A DNA stretch of 43,122 bases. It comes from JAMOQA01 sp964420365 (GTDB taxonomy: Bacteria > Acidobacteriota > Polarisedimenticolia > J045). Positions 1 through 8,269 of this stretch are shown piece by piece. The translations under genes and the position numbers were made by a program. The notes under the pieces were generated by a model that was not told the origin of the DNA, did not search any database, and saw only the letters and a program-made list of their open reading frames with translations. The stretch covers positions 1-43,122 of the forward strand of contig CAYQTA010000001.1 of assembly GCA_964420365.1 (NCBI GenBank). The letters run 5' to 3'. How positions within the stretch are numbered: position 1 is the stretch's first letter; the number at the start of each line of letters is the position of its first letter.

Positions 1-177
1 GCTCGCTCCGCGTTGCCCCGGGTTTCGCATTTCGGGGGTTTCCGGGGGCTGGGAATCGCGTGAATCCCGGTTCTCTGTCGGCGACGTTGCGGAACCCCGT
101 TTTCTCCGTCGGGATCCGTGCGCTTTTCCCGGTTCTCTGCAGTTTCCGCGGGTCCCTGCCCTCGCGGCGATCCCCGC

Positions 178-1176
178 TCAGCGGGCGGAACGGGGGAGGG
201 TGAGGCGGAGGGCGAGGTGGACGCCGAAGTCGGGGCCGGCGTCGTAGTGGATCATGTTCTCGATGAAGCCGGCCTCGAGGACGAGGCCGGGTCCGACGGG
301 GCCGACCCAGGCGAGCAGCACCTCGTGGGAGAAGGAATCGAACGGTTCGATCCCGTCGACCGGGCCCTCGGCCACGAGGTACTGGCCGACGATCGACGAT
401 CGCCGGAACGCCCGCCACTCGAGCGAGAGCGCCCCGGTCCACTGGGAGTGCTTGAACGGGACGACCCCGGCGAACGACGTCTCGCCGAACCAGGTGTAAC
501 CGGCGTTCAGGATCGCCGTCCAGCGCCCCCATCGCTTCCCGGCAGCGGCGCGCACCTGGACGTCCCAGCGGTGGGGCCCCTCCAGCATCCCGTCGGAAAG
601 GGCCCAGCGAATGCCGCCACCGACGGTCAGCCAGGGCCGGGCGGCATCTCCCGCGACGAGGACGCGGAACACGGTCGCCTGGAAGCCGGTCGCGTCCCCG
701 AACGGCTCGTCCCGGTCGAGCAGAACGCGGCCCTCGTCGTCCTCGAGGTAGATCCGGTAGGCGTAGCGGGGGAAGCGATCCCGGCCTCCCTGGGGCAGCC
801 CGAACAGGTCGTGGAAGTTCTGGATCAGCCCGTCCATCGAGCCGCGGAACGTCGAGCGGTCCTGGAACTCGAACTCGACCCAGGTGCGGTCGTCGATCCC
901 GTAGCCCGCGGAGACCGCTCCCTCGAGCATCTCGAAGTCGAACAGGTAGGAGCCCGCTTCCCAGGACCACACGTTCACCCACTCGAGGCGGGAACGGAGC
1001 TCCCACGTGCCCGGTGCGAGCGGCTCGGGCGAGAACGGGGTGACGGTCATCCGGAGCCCCTGGCCCGGTGACTGGGAGGGAACGCGCAGCGGGCCGAGGC
1101 CGAGATCGCCGCCGACCGCCGGCGCGGCGACCGCCCCGGCGAGGAGGAAGCAGGAGAGGATCCGGTGGAGGGCCAT
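178..1176 (-). CDS. DUF3187-like outer-membrane/periplasmic protein
   Basis: 332-residue exported protein of unknown function. The N-terminus is a short signal peptide ending near Ala-Val-Gly-Gly (about residues 1-21). The body is rich in alternating aromatic/polar stretches (for example WVEFEFQDRS, GGGIRWALSD, LNAGYTWFGE) and ends in a hydrophobic alternating strand (HLALRLTLP), as in outer-membrane beta-barrels. The overall look matches DUF3187 proteins, which I recognise by general pattern only. The ATG at 1176 is preceded by a GGAG Shine-Dalgarno in the reverse complement. A longer upstream reading frame exists but begins inside the divergent yedF gene, so it is rejected. It is divergent from the selenium operon. 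No biochemical role can be assigned. Confidence 0.75.
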   Translation of the reverse strand: MALHRILSCFLLAGAVAAPAVGGDLGLGPLRVPSQSPGQGLRMTVTPFSPEPLAPGTWELRSRLEWVNVWSWEAGSYLFDFEMLEGAVSAGYGIDDRTWVEFEFQDRSTFRGSMDGLIQNFHDLFGLPQGGRDRFPRYAYRIYLEDDEGRVLLDRDEPFGDATGFQATVFRVLVAGDAARPWLTVGGGIRWALSDGMLEGPHRWDVQVRAAAGKRWGRWTAILNAGYTWFGETSFAGVVPFKHSQWTGALSLEWRAFRRSSIVGQYLVAEGPVDGIEPFDSFSHEVLLAWVGPVGPGLVLEAGFIENMIHYDAGPDFGVHLALRLTLPRSAR

Positions 1177-1269
1177 CGGCGGCTCCGGGGCGGGGAGGCG
1201 CATTCTCCCACGGTCGACGGCCCGGCGGGAGGGGCTATGATCGGTCCCCGTTTCCCGGAGGGAACGCCC

Positions 1270-1908
1270 GTGAAGGAACTGGACGTCCGCCACCTGCCGT
1301 GCCCGGGCCCGGTGCTCGAGCTGCGGGCCGCCCTCGAGGAGGGGGAGACCGAGATCGTCCTCCACGTGGCCGACGACCTGGCCCGGTCGAACGTCACCCG
1401 TTTCGCCGCCTCCCGGGGCGCTACCTGCGAGGTCGAGCCGGAGGGAAAGGGCTTCCGCGTCCGGGTCCTCGCCGGACCCGGGGCGGCGAGTCCGCCGCCC
1501 GGGGGCGACCCGGAGATCGCCTGCGCGCTCCCGGAGACGGGGGAAGCCCCGGCCGCGACCGTCGGCCCGGGCCGTCCCCTCGTCGTCCAGGTGACCGGCC
1601 GGACGATGGGCCACGGGGACGACGAGCTCGGCGCGCTCCTCCTCCGCTCGTTCCTCAAGACGCTCGGGCAGCTCGAGGAGAAGCCGGACGCGATCGTCTT
1701 CTACAACGAGGGCGTGAAGCTCTGCTGCGAGGGGTCGGACCTGCTCGAGACGATCCGCGGGCTGGAGGAGCAGGGGATCGAGATCATCGCCTGCGGGACC
1801 TGCCTCAACTGGTTCGAGCTGGCGCCCCGCCTCGCCGTCGGGCGGGGAACCGACATGCTCGAGATCGCGGAGCGGCTCGCCGGGGCCGCGCGTCTCGTCC
1901 GGCCCTGA
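1270..1908 (+). CDS. yedF: YedF-type selenium metabolism protein (TusA-like + DsrE-like domains)
   Basis: 212-residue two-domain protein. Residues 1-70 form a TusA/SirA-like fold with the signature D-x-R-x-L-x-CPxPVL and the carrier cysteine at C11. Residues 100-212 are a DsrE/DsrF-like domain with the CC pair C152/C153 in a YNEGVKLCCEG motif and a GTC motif (C178). This is the layout of the YedF family, which tracks with SelD across bacteria and is thought to handle sulfur or selenium as a persulfide/perselenide. The GTG start at 1270 follows a GGAGGGAA Shine-Dalgarno. An in-frame ATG at 1237 lies within a plausible -10 box (TATGAT, 1236-1241) and is not favoured. The next gene starts 4 bp after its stop. 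Confidence 0.88.
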   Translation: MKELDVRHLPCPGPVLELRAALEEGETEIVLHVADDLARSNVTRFAASRGATCEVEPEGKGFRVRVLAGPGAASPPPGGDPEIACALPETGEAPAATVGPGRPLVVQVTGRTMGHGDDELGALLLRSFLKTLGQLEEKPDAIVFYNEGVKLCCEGSDLLETIRGLEEQGIEIIACGTCLNWFELAPRLAVGRGTDMLEIAERLAGAARLVRP

Positions 1909-1912
1909 CGCG

Positions 1913-3061
1913 ATGCGGCGGGTCTACCTCGATCACGGCGCGACCTCGTTCCCGAAGGCTCCCGGCGTCGCCGCGGCGATGGCCGCCTTCCTCGAGGAGG
2001 CCGCCGGCAGCCCGGGAAGGGGAGGACACCGCTTCTCCGTCGCCGCGACCCGGGCGGTCGAGGACGCCCGCGAGCGGGTCGCCGCGGTGCTCGGCGGCGA
2101 CCCGGAACGAACGATCCTGGGCCCCGGGGCGACGTTCTTCCTGAACGTGCTCCTCGAGGGCCTGCTCCGGGAGGGGGACGGGGTCGTCGTCTCGGCCCTC
2201 GAGCACAACTCCGTGATGCGGCCCCTGCGGCACCTCGAGCGGACCCGGGGCATCCGGGTGCGCGTGGTCGAGGGGGAGGACCGGTGGGGCGTACCGTCGG
2301 CGGAGGAGTTCGCGGCCGCGGTCACCGCGGAGCCGGCCCGCCTGGTCGTCGTCACCCACGCGTCCAACGTCACCGGCGAGGTGCTGCCGGTCGAGGAGAT
2401 CGCCTGCACCGTGGCCCCGGTCCCCGTGGTGGTCGACGGCGCCCAGGGGGCGGGAAGCGTTCCCTTCGACTTCGGGGCGAGCGGGGTGGCGGCGTACGTC
2501 GCCTCGGGGCACAAGGGGCTGCTCGGCCCCACCGGCGTCGGCGTGCTGCTCCTGGACGCGGCGCTCGCCCGGGATCTGCCCCCCCTGGTGCGCGGGGGGA
2601 CCGGGTCGCGCTCGGAGAGCGAGGAGATGCCGGCGTTCCTGCCGGACCGGCTCGAGGCGGGGACGCCGAACACGGCGGGGATCGTCGGGCTGGGGGCGGC
2701 CTGCGCGTGGCTCGCCGGGCGGACGGTGGCCGCGGTCGCCGCCCACGAGCTCGCCCTCGCCCGGCGGGCGGCCGAGCGGCTTGCCGGACTTCCCCGGGTC
2801 CGGCTCCACGGCTGGCGGGAAGACCGGCCGCGAACCGGGCTGCTCTCGTTCACCGTGGAGGGGATCGACACCGGGGAACTCGCGGCCCGCCTCGACCGGG
2901 ACCACGGCCTCGCGATGCGGGTCGGCCTCCACTGCGCCCCGGCGGCCCACCGGCGGATCGGGACCTTCCCGGCCGGCACGATCCGGGCCGGGTTCGGGCC
3001 GTTCAACGTCCCGGCGGACGCCGACCTCCTGGCGGACGCCCTCGCTGAGGTGCTGCGATGA
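1913..3061 (+). CDS. Class V aminotransferase / cysteine desulfurase-like enzyme (selenium-associated subfamily)
   Basis: 382-residue fold-type I PLP enzyme. It opens with the typical VYLDHGATSFPK motif. The PLP phosphate/ring contacts are DGAQ (D175, Q178) and the Schiff-base lysine is K201 in SGHKG. A cysteine in the active-site loop (C341, GLHCAP) fits a desulfurase or selenocysteine lyase. The length and position between yedF and selD match the EF2568-type aminotransferase V subfamily that co-occurs with SelD. The likely role is mobilising S or Se from (seleno)cysteine for the downstream SelD or the carrier domains around it. The substrate (Cys versus Sec) cannot be read from sequence. 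Its stop overlaps the selD start by 4 bp (ATGA), so the two are translationally coupled. Confidence 0.87.
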   Translation: MRRVYLDHGATSFPKAPGVAAAMAAFLEEAAGSPGRGGHRFSVAATRAVEDARERVAAVLGGDPERTILGPGATFFLNVLLEGLLREGDGVVVSALEHNSVMRPLRHLERTRGIRVRVVEGEDRWGVPSAEEFAAAVTAEPARLVVVTHASNVTGEVLPVEEIACTVAPVPVVVDGAQGAGSVPFDFGASGVAAYVASGHKGLLGPTGVGVLLLDAALARDLPPLVRGGTGSRSESEEMPAFLPDRLEAGTPNTAGIVGLGAACAWLAGRTVAAVAAHELALARRAAERLAGLPRVRLHGWREDRPRTGLLSFTVEGIDTGELAARLDRDHGLAMRVGLHCAPAAHRRIGTFPAGTIRAGFGPFNVPADADLLADALAEVLR

Positions 3062-4353
3062 CCGAGTCCCGGGACCTGCTCGTCGTCTTCGAGACCGCCC
3101 GCCAGGTGACCCGCGCCGAGCGGCTTGCCCGGGCCGAAGGGCTCGACGTGGACGTGATCCCCGCGCCGCGGGTCGTCTCCGCCGAGTGCGGGGTGGTCCT
3201 CGAGGCCCGGCGACGCGAGGCGGCGCGCCTCGCCGAGCTCTTCGCCGCGGAGGGACTCGCGCCCCTCGCGGCCTGGAAGCGGGGCGAGGGAGGATGGTTG
3301 CCGACGAGCCTGGACGCCCGGGACGCGGAGGACACGGCCCTCACCCGGGACACCGCCTACGGGGGATGCGGCGCCAAGCTCGCCAAGGGACTGCTCGCGA
3401 CGATCCTCTGCGGCCTGCCGCGCCTCGAGTCGGAAGACCTCGTCGTCGGCATCGAGTTCGCCGACGACGCCGGGGTGGTCCGGGTGGCGCCGGACCTGGG
3501 GATCATCCACACGGCGGACTTCTTTCCCCCGATGGTGGACGACCCGTGGGCGTTCGGCCGGATCGCGGCGGCGAACGCGCTCTCGGACGTCTACGCGATG
3601 GGAGGGGTTCCCCTCGCCGGGATGAACCTGGTCAGCTTCCCGCTCGGGAAGTACGGCAAGGAAGTGCTCAAGGAGATCCTGCGCGGCGGCCTCTCCGCCC
3701 TCGAGGAGGCGGGCGCGGTGCTCGCGGGCGGCCACACCGTGGAAGGGCAGGAACTGCTCTACGGGCTGGCCGTGACCGGGAAGGTCCACCCGGACCGGGT
3801 CTGGCGGAACGGGGGGGCCCGGCCCGGCGACGCCCTCGTGCTGACGAAGCCGCTCGGGACGGGAGTCGTCACCACCGCGGCGAAGGCCGGGCTCGCGTCG
3901 CCGGACGACCTGGCGACGGCGCTCCGCGTGATGGGAACGCTGAACCGGCGCGCGGCCGAGGCCGCGGCGGAGATCGAACCCCATGCCGTCACCGATGTCA
4001 CCGGGTTCGGTCTCGCCGGTCACGCGGCGGAGATGGCGGAGGCCTCGGGAGTGACCCTCGAGATCGACCTCCGGGCCCTGCCGCTGCTCCCCGGGGCCCG
4101 GGAGGCCGCCGCCACGGGGTTCGTCCCCGCCGGCGCCGGGAAGAACCGGGAATCGCTCGCCGAGGTGCTCGAGGTGGACGACGGGGCCGACCCGCTGCTC
4201 GTCGACCTGGCCCTGGACCCGCAGACCTCCGGGGGGCTCCTCGTCGCCTGCCCGGCGGAGGCGGCACCGGACCTCGCCCGGCGCGTTCCGGGGGCCGCCG
4301 TGATCGGTCGCGTCACGGCCGGAAGCGCCGGGCGGGTGTTGCTGCAAGGGTGA
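3058..4353 (+). CDS. selD: Selenide, water dikinase (selenophosphate synthase) with N-terminal DUF3343 domain
   Basis: 431-residue fusion. Residues 1-75 are a DUF3343 (putative Se/S carrier) domain with its conserved cysteine at C44 in SAECG. Residues 95-431 are a full SelD, which makes selenophosphate from selenide and ATP. The active-site glycine-rich loop reads YGGCGAK, with C104 and K107, so this is a Cys and not a Sec form. Other SelD landmarks are present: the acidic FADDAGVV stretch, AANALSDVYAMGG, and the C-terminal DPQTSGGLL motif. SelD alone is usually about 340-350 residues, so the extra N-terminus is a true fusion. No selA, selB or tRNA-Sec gene lies in the window. The selenophosphate may therefore feed a SelU or a labile-Se cofactor pathway, or the missing genes lie elsewhere. 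Confidence 0.93.
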   Translation: MTESRDLLVVFETARQVTRAERLARAEGLDVDVIPAPRVVSAECGVVLEARRREAARLAELFAAEGLAPLAAWKRGEGGWLPTSLDARDAEDTALTRDTAYGGCGAKLAKGLLATILCGLPRLESEDLVVGIEFADDAGVVRVAPDLGIIHTADFFPPMVDDPWAFGRIAAANALSDVYAMGGVPLAGMNLVSFPLGKYGKEVLKEILRGGLSALEEAGAVLAGGHTVEGQELLYGLAVTGKVHPDRVWRNGGARPGDALVLTKPLGTGVVTTAAKAGLASPDDLATALRVMGTLNRRAAEAAAEIEPHAVTDVTGFGLAGHAAEMAEASGVTLEIDLRALPLLPGAREAAATGFVPAGAGKNRESLAEVLEVDDGADPLLVDLALDPQTSGGLLVACPAEAAPDLARRVPGAAVIGRVTAGSAGRVLLQG

Positions 4354-4510
4354 GCTGTCGGCCGAAGCCCCGCCGGCCGCCGATCCGCTGAGAAACGCAA
4401 CGAAACCGGTCTCCGCCCGTCGAGAAGTTCAACGATCCCCAAGTGGTAACATAGCGGTAAGTTATAGACGAGCGGCTCGGGTGTGCCGGGCCGGACCGTT
4501 GAAATCCTCG

Positions 4511-4541
4511 ACGCCCCCGGCGGCCCGCGCCGGGGGCGTTT
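4511..4541 (+). terminator. GC-rich hairpin, possible terminator of the selenium operon
   Basis: A 12-bp stem (4511-4522 with 4528-4539) closes a 5-nt loop and is followed by only a short TTT. It lies in the 233-bp gap between selD and the sensor kinase. The short U-tract makes a terminator call uncertain. It could also be a leader hairpin of the kinase mRNA. AT-rich sequence at 4441-4470 upstream may hold a promoter, but I cannot fit a good -35/-10 pair. Confidence 0.4.
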
Positions 4542-4586
4542 CACGTAACCATAAGGAAACGCTGGAGTTCATAAAGGGGACCGAAC

Positions 4587-6287
4587 ATGGCTCGAATCGT
4601 GCATCAGGACGTGCCCGGGACCCCCGTTCCCGGGGGAGGCGTGCCTCCTCCCGGGGCAGGCGGGCCGGAGGAGACCCCGGGCATGCCGGTACGCCGCTCG
4701 ATCGCGGGGAAGCTGACCCTGCTGCTCACCCTCTCGCTCGCCGCCGTCTTTGGTGCAACGGCGGCCCTCAACCTGTGGATCCAGCGGGTATCGACGACCC
4801 GGATTCTCCGCCAGAGCGGTATCCAGCTTGCCGGCCTCGTCGCGGGTGCGACGCGGGAGGCGATGCTCCGAAACGACCGGGAGCGGATCCAGGCGACGGT
4901 CGACACCCTGGCCCGCCAGCGGAACATCGCGGCGATCCGCATCCTCCGGAAGGACGGTCGCATCGCCTACGCCTCGGACAGGTCCGAGGTGGGACGGATC
5001 GTCAGCATGGAGGAGCCACAGTGCCGGGCCTGCCACGCCTCGCCGAGGCCGCTGCGGACGCTGCCGCCGGGGAAGGAGGCGCGGGTCGTCGACCAGGAGG
5101 GACGGCACGTGCTCGCGATCACCCGCATGATCGAGAACGAGCCGGAGTGCTCCGCCGCCGCCTGCCACGTGCACCCGGCCGACACGCCGATCCTGGGTGT
5201 CCTCGACGTCCATCTCGACCTGGAACCGTACGAGCAGGCGCAGCTCCAGTCCGCCGCCGAGCTGATCGTCTCGAGCCTCTTCGGGATTCTCCTGGTCGTC
5301 GGGATCAGCGTGGTGGCGATCCAGCGAATGGTCGACCGCCCGGTTCGTACCCTCATCGAGGGAGTCGAACGACTGGCTGCCGGGGATCACTCGGTGCGTG
5401 TCCCGGAGGTTTCCGACGACGAGCTCGGTGTCCTCGCGCGCGCGTTCAACCGGATGGCGCGGGACCTGGCGGCGGCGCGCCAGGAGCTGATCGAGTGGGG
5501 CCGGACGCTGCAGCGCCGCGTGGAGGAGAAGACCCGCGAGCTGGAGCAGGCGCAGGAACACATCGTCCGGGTGGAGAAGATGGCCTCCCTCGGCAAGCTG
5601 GCGGCCGTCGTCGCCCACGAGATCAACAACCCGCTGGCCAGCGTGGTCACCTACGCGAAGACGCTCGTTCGGCGGATCCGCAAGCAGGACATGACGGACC
5701 AGTGCCGGGAGAACCTGGAGTATCTCGATGCCATCGCCGCCGAGGCGAAGCGTTGCGGCACGATCGTCTCGCAGTTGCTCGCCTTCGCGCGGCAGAAAAC
5801 CGGAGAGTTCGAGGAAACCGACGTCAACCAGGTCGTCGAGAAGGCACTGTTTCTCGTTCATCACAAGCTGGAGCTGGCGGCCGTCGGGGTCGTCCGTGAC
5901 CTCGATCCCGACCTTCCACGCGTCGTCGTCGACCCCTCCCAGGTGCAGCAGGCGCTGATGGCCCTCCTGATCAACGCCGCCCAGGCAATGGAGGGTGGGG
6001 GGGAGGTGCGGGTGACGACGCGGCCGGTGAAAGGTGGCATCGAGGTGGTCGTGGCCGATACCGGGCCCGGGATGACCCCCGAGATCGCCGCCCACGCCTT
6101 CGAACCGTTCTTCACGACCAAGGACGACGGCGGGGTCGGGCTCGGCCTGTCGGTCGTCTACGGGATCGTCGAGCGGCACGGGGGAAGGATCGAGCTGGAC
6201 ACGGCACCCGGGAAGGGCTGCCGGTTCACCCTGTTCTTTCCCGAGACGCCGCCGGGGCCCGAGGGCTCCGGGGAGGAAGCACCATGA
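4587..6287 (+). CDS. Membrane sensor histidine kinase with heme c-binding periplasmic domain
   Basis: 566 residues. There is a proline/glycine-rich N-terminal tail (8-33), TM1 about 41-63, a periplasmic sensor (64-224), TM2 about 225-245, HAMP (247-300) and a coiled coil (290-325). The HisKA phospho-acceptor is H344 in AHEINNPL, followed by an ATPase domain with N-box NAAQAM (463-468) and G-box DTGPGM (491-496). The sensor holds a heme c motif CRACH (146-150) and a second C-x4-CH motif (188-194). It therefore probably binds one or two covalent hemes and senses redox state or a gas. The ATG at 4587 follows an AAGGGGA ribosome site; an internal ATG at 4684 would remove the Pro-rich tail. Its stop overlaps the next gene by 4 bp, making the response regulator its obvious partner. 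Confidence 0.92.
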   Translation: MARIVHQDVPGTPVPGGGVPPPGAGGPEETPGMPVRRSIAGKLTLLLTLSLAAVFGATAALNLWIQRVSTTRILRQSGIQLAGLVAGATREAMLRNDRERIQATVDTLARQRNIAAIRILRKDGRIAYASDRSEVGRIVSMEEPQCRACHASPRPLRTLPPGKEARVVDQEGRHVLAITRMIENEPECSAAACHVHPADTPILGVLDVHLDLEPYEQAQLQSAAELIVSSLFGILLVVGISVVAIQRMVDRPVRTLIEGVERLAAGDHSVRVPEVSDDELGVLARAFNRMARDLAAARQELIEWGRTLQRRVEEKTRELEQAQEHIVRVEKMASLGKLAAVVAHEINNPLASVVTYAKTLVRRIRKQDMTDQCRENLEYLDAIAAEAKRCGTIVSQLLAFARQKTGEFEETDVNQVVEKALFLVHHKLELAAVGVVRDLDPDLPRVVVDPSQVQQALMALLINAAQAMEGGGEVRVTTRPVKGGIEVVVADTGPGMTPEIAAHAFEPFFTTKDDGGVGLGLSVVYGIVERHGGRIELDTAPGKGCRFTLFFPETPPGPEGSGEEAP

Positions 6288-7651
6288 AGCGGCGCGCGCC
6301 CCACGTGCTGATCGTCGACGACGAGCGGCACGTCCGGGAGTCCCTGTCCAACTGGTTCGTCGAGGATGGCTACGAGGTGAGCACCGCCGGCAGCGCCAAG
6401 GAGGCCCTCCACGTGCTGGCCACCCGGGACGTCGATGTCGTCGTCACCGACATCCGGATGCCCGGGATGGACGGGCTCGAGCTGCAGCACCGGATCCGGG
6501 AGGTAAAGCCGGAGGTCGCGGTCATCCTGATCACGGCCTACGCCTCGGTAGCGACCGCCGTGCAGGCGCTCAAGGAGGGGGCCTGGGACTACCTGGTCAA
6601 GCCGTTCGACCCGGAGGACCTGTCTCGTGTCGTCGCCAAGGCCTGCGAGAAACTGCGCCTCCAGGAGGAGAACGCCGCCCTCCGGGAACGGATCGCCGCC
6701 AGCGTGCCGGAGTTCGTAACCGGGGAAAGCCCCGCGATGCGACGGGTGCTCGAGCTGGTCGAGGCGGTCGCGCCGACGGACGCGACCGTCCTGATTCGCG
6801 GGGAGTCCGGTACCGGCAAGGAACTGATCGCGCGGCTGATCCACGCGAAGAGCCCGCGGGCCTTCGGACCGCTGGTCGCCGTCAACTGCGGGGCGCTCCC
6901 CGAGGGAGTGCTCGAGTCCGAGCTGTTCGGCCACGAGAAGGGCGCCTTCACCGGTGCCGCCGGCCGGCGGAAGGGCAAGCTCGAGCTGGCGGACGGGGGC
7001 ACCCTCTTCCTCGACGAGATCGGGGAGATCTCCCCGAAGGTGCAGGTCGAGCTGCTGCGGGCCCTCGAGGAGCACAAGATCACCCGCGTCGGCGGCACCC
7101 AGGAGGTACCGGTCGACTTCCGCGTCGTCTGCGCGACGAACCGCGACCTCGAGGAAGCGGTCCGGGAAGGGACCTTCCGCGAGGACCTCTACTACCGGAT
7201 CAACGTCTTCCGCATCGATCTTCCGCCCCTGCGCGAGCGGAGGGAGGACATCCTGCCGATCGCGGAGCACTTCGTCGAGCGGTACGCACGGGCGATGGGG
7301 CGCAAGGTGTCGGGGTTCTCGCAGGCGGCTCGCGAGGTGCTGCTCTCCCACGACTGGCCGGGAAACGTCCGCGAGCTGGCCAACGCGATCGAGCGGGCGC
7401 TGGTCGTCTGCCGCGAGGGCGAGATCCGGCCCGAGCACCTGCCGATCGTGCGCCGGGCCGGAGACGGGTCCGAGGGAGACGCGGCCGACCTGTCGCTGCG
7501 GGCCGTGGAGCAGCGGCACATCCGCAAGGTCCTCGAGATCTGCGCGTGGAACGTCACGCGGGCCGCGAAGGAGCTCGGGATCGACCGGGTGACCCTCTAC
7601 AACAAGATGAAGAAGTACGGGATCGAGCGGCCGGGCCAGGCGGGGAACTGA
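6284..7651 (+). CDS. NtrC-family sigma-54-dependent response regulator
   Basis: 455 residues. The receiver domain (1-120) has the acidic pair D12/D13, phospho-acceptor D56 (VVTDIRMPG) and the conserved lysine in LVKPFDPED. The AAA+ sigma-54 activator domain (146-375) has Walker A GESGTGKE (173-180), an intact GAFTGA sigma-54 contact loop (220-225) and Walker B LFLDEIGE. A C-terminal Fis-type HTH follows (about 410-450). It is translationally coupled to the heme kinase and should be phosphorylated by it. Candidate targets are its own redox operon and the sigma-54 promoter at 11260, which is one of only two clear sigma-54 promoters I found in the window. Confidence 0.95.
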   Translation: MKRRAPHVLIVDDERHVRESLSNWFVEDGYEVSTAGSAKEALHVLATRDVDVVVTDIRMPGMDGLELQHRIREVKPEVAVILITAYASVATAVQALKEGAWDYLVKPFDPEDLSRVVAKACEKLRLQEENAALRERIAASVPEFVTGESPAMRRVLELVEAVAPTDATVLIRGESGTGKELIARLIHAKSPRAFGPLVAVNCGALPEGVLESELFGHEKGAFTGAAGRRKGKLELADGGTLFLDEIGEISPKVQVELLRALEEHKITRVGGTQEVPVDFRVVCATNRDLEEAVREGTFREDLYYRINVFRIDLPPLRERREDILPIAEHFVERYARAMGRKVSGFSQAAREVLLSHDWPGNVRELANAIERALVVCREGEIRPEHLPIVRRAGDGSEGDAADLSLRAVEQRHIRKVLEICAWNVTRAAKELGIDRVTLYNKMKKYGIERPGQAGN

Positions 7652-7663
7652 GGGAGATGCGCG

Positions 7664-8269
7664 GTGATCGCCTGGCGCGTGGAACTCGTACGGATCGGGA
7701 CGGTCGCCCCGGGCGTCCTGCGGCGCCTGGCGGCGGAGCTGGCCCCCTGCCTTGCCCGCGAGGTCACCGTCGCCACCTTCACGATCGATCCGGCGGCGGC
7801 GTTCGACCCCCCGCGGCGGCAGTACCGGGTCGACGACCTGTTGCTTGCCCTCCTCGACCCGCCCCCGGCCGCGGGCGTCAAGCGGGTCGGAATCACGAAC
7901 CTGGACATCTTCCTCCCCGTCTTCACCCACGTGCTGGGACTCGCCCAGCACGGCGGGGGGGTGGCGGTCGTCTCGCTCCATCGCCTGCGCCCGGACGAGC
8001 CGAATCACCCGGATCCCGCGGGCGTGTTGCGCCGGCGTCTCCTGCGGGAGGTGCTCCACGAGCTGGGGCACACGCTGGGTCTCGTCCATTGCGACGTTCC
8101 GTGGTGCGCGATGCGGGCGTCCCGGGTCGCCGAGGAGGTGGACCTGAAGGACGCCGCTTTCTGTCGAACCTGCGCGGGGGAGGTCGGCCTTGCCGCCGAT
8201 TGCCCCTGTGCCGGACGTGAGCCGGGGGACCGGGAGCTCCCACGGTTCGAGAAGGAGCATGAGGGATGA
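7664..8269 (+). CDS. amzA: Archaemetzincin-family zinc metalloprotease
   Basis: 201 residues. It carries the full archaemetzincin signature: HELGHTLGLVH (132-142) followed at once by C143, C148 and the Met-turn M150. A downstream C167-x2-C170 pair completes the structural second zinc site typical of this family. There is no signal peptide, so it acts in the cytoplasm; family members are aminopeptidase-like or of unknown substrate. The GTG start at 7664 follows a GGGAG site 13 bp after the response regulator stop. The stop overlaps the cytochrome start by 4 bp, so it is part of the redox operon. Why a cytoplasmic peptidase sits between a regulator and a cytochrome is not clear; a role in maturing or clearing a complex component is only a guess. 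Confidence 0.92.
   Translation: MIAWRVELVRIGTVAPGVLRRLAAELAPCLAREVTVATFTIDPAAAFDPPRRQYRVDDLLLALLDPPPAAGVKRVGITNLDIFLPVFTHVLGLAQHGGGVAVVSLHRLRPDEPNHPDPAGVLRRRLLREVLHELGHTLGLVHCDVPWCAMRASRVAEEVDLKDAAFCRTCAGEVGLAADCPCAGREPGDRELPRFEKEHEG

Noticed and set aside
1..177. Possible gene at the left edge
   Set aside because: No frame with a start, ribosome site or recognisable protein; repeated CCGGTTCTCT stretches only.
118..1071. Long open frames opposite the DUF3187 gene and throughout the window (for example 2781-4391, 22456-27459, 12395-14689 upstream part)
   Set aside because: High GC keeps antisense and shifted frames open. They lack ribosome sites, are low-complexity Arg/Gly/Pro and overlap genes with clear family motifs.
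4354..4586. tRNA-Sec or a riboswitch next to selD
   Set aside because: No tRNA-like acceptor/T-arm and no known riboswitch core could be found; only a GC hairpin at 4511-4541.
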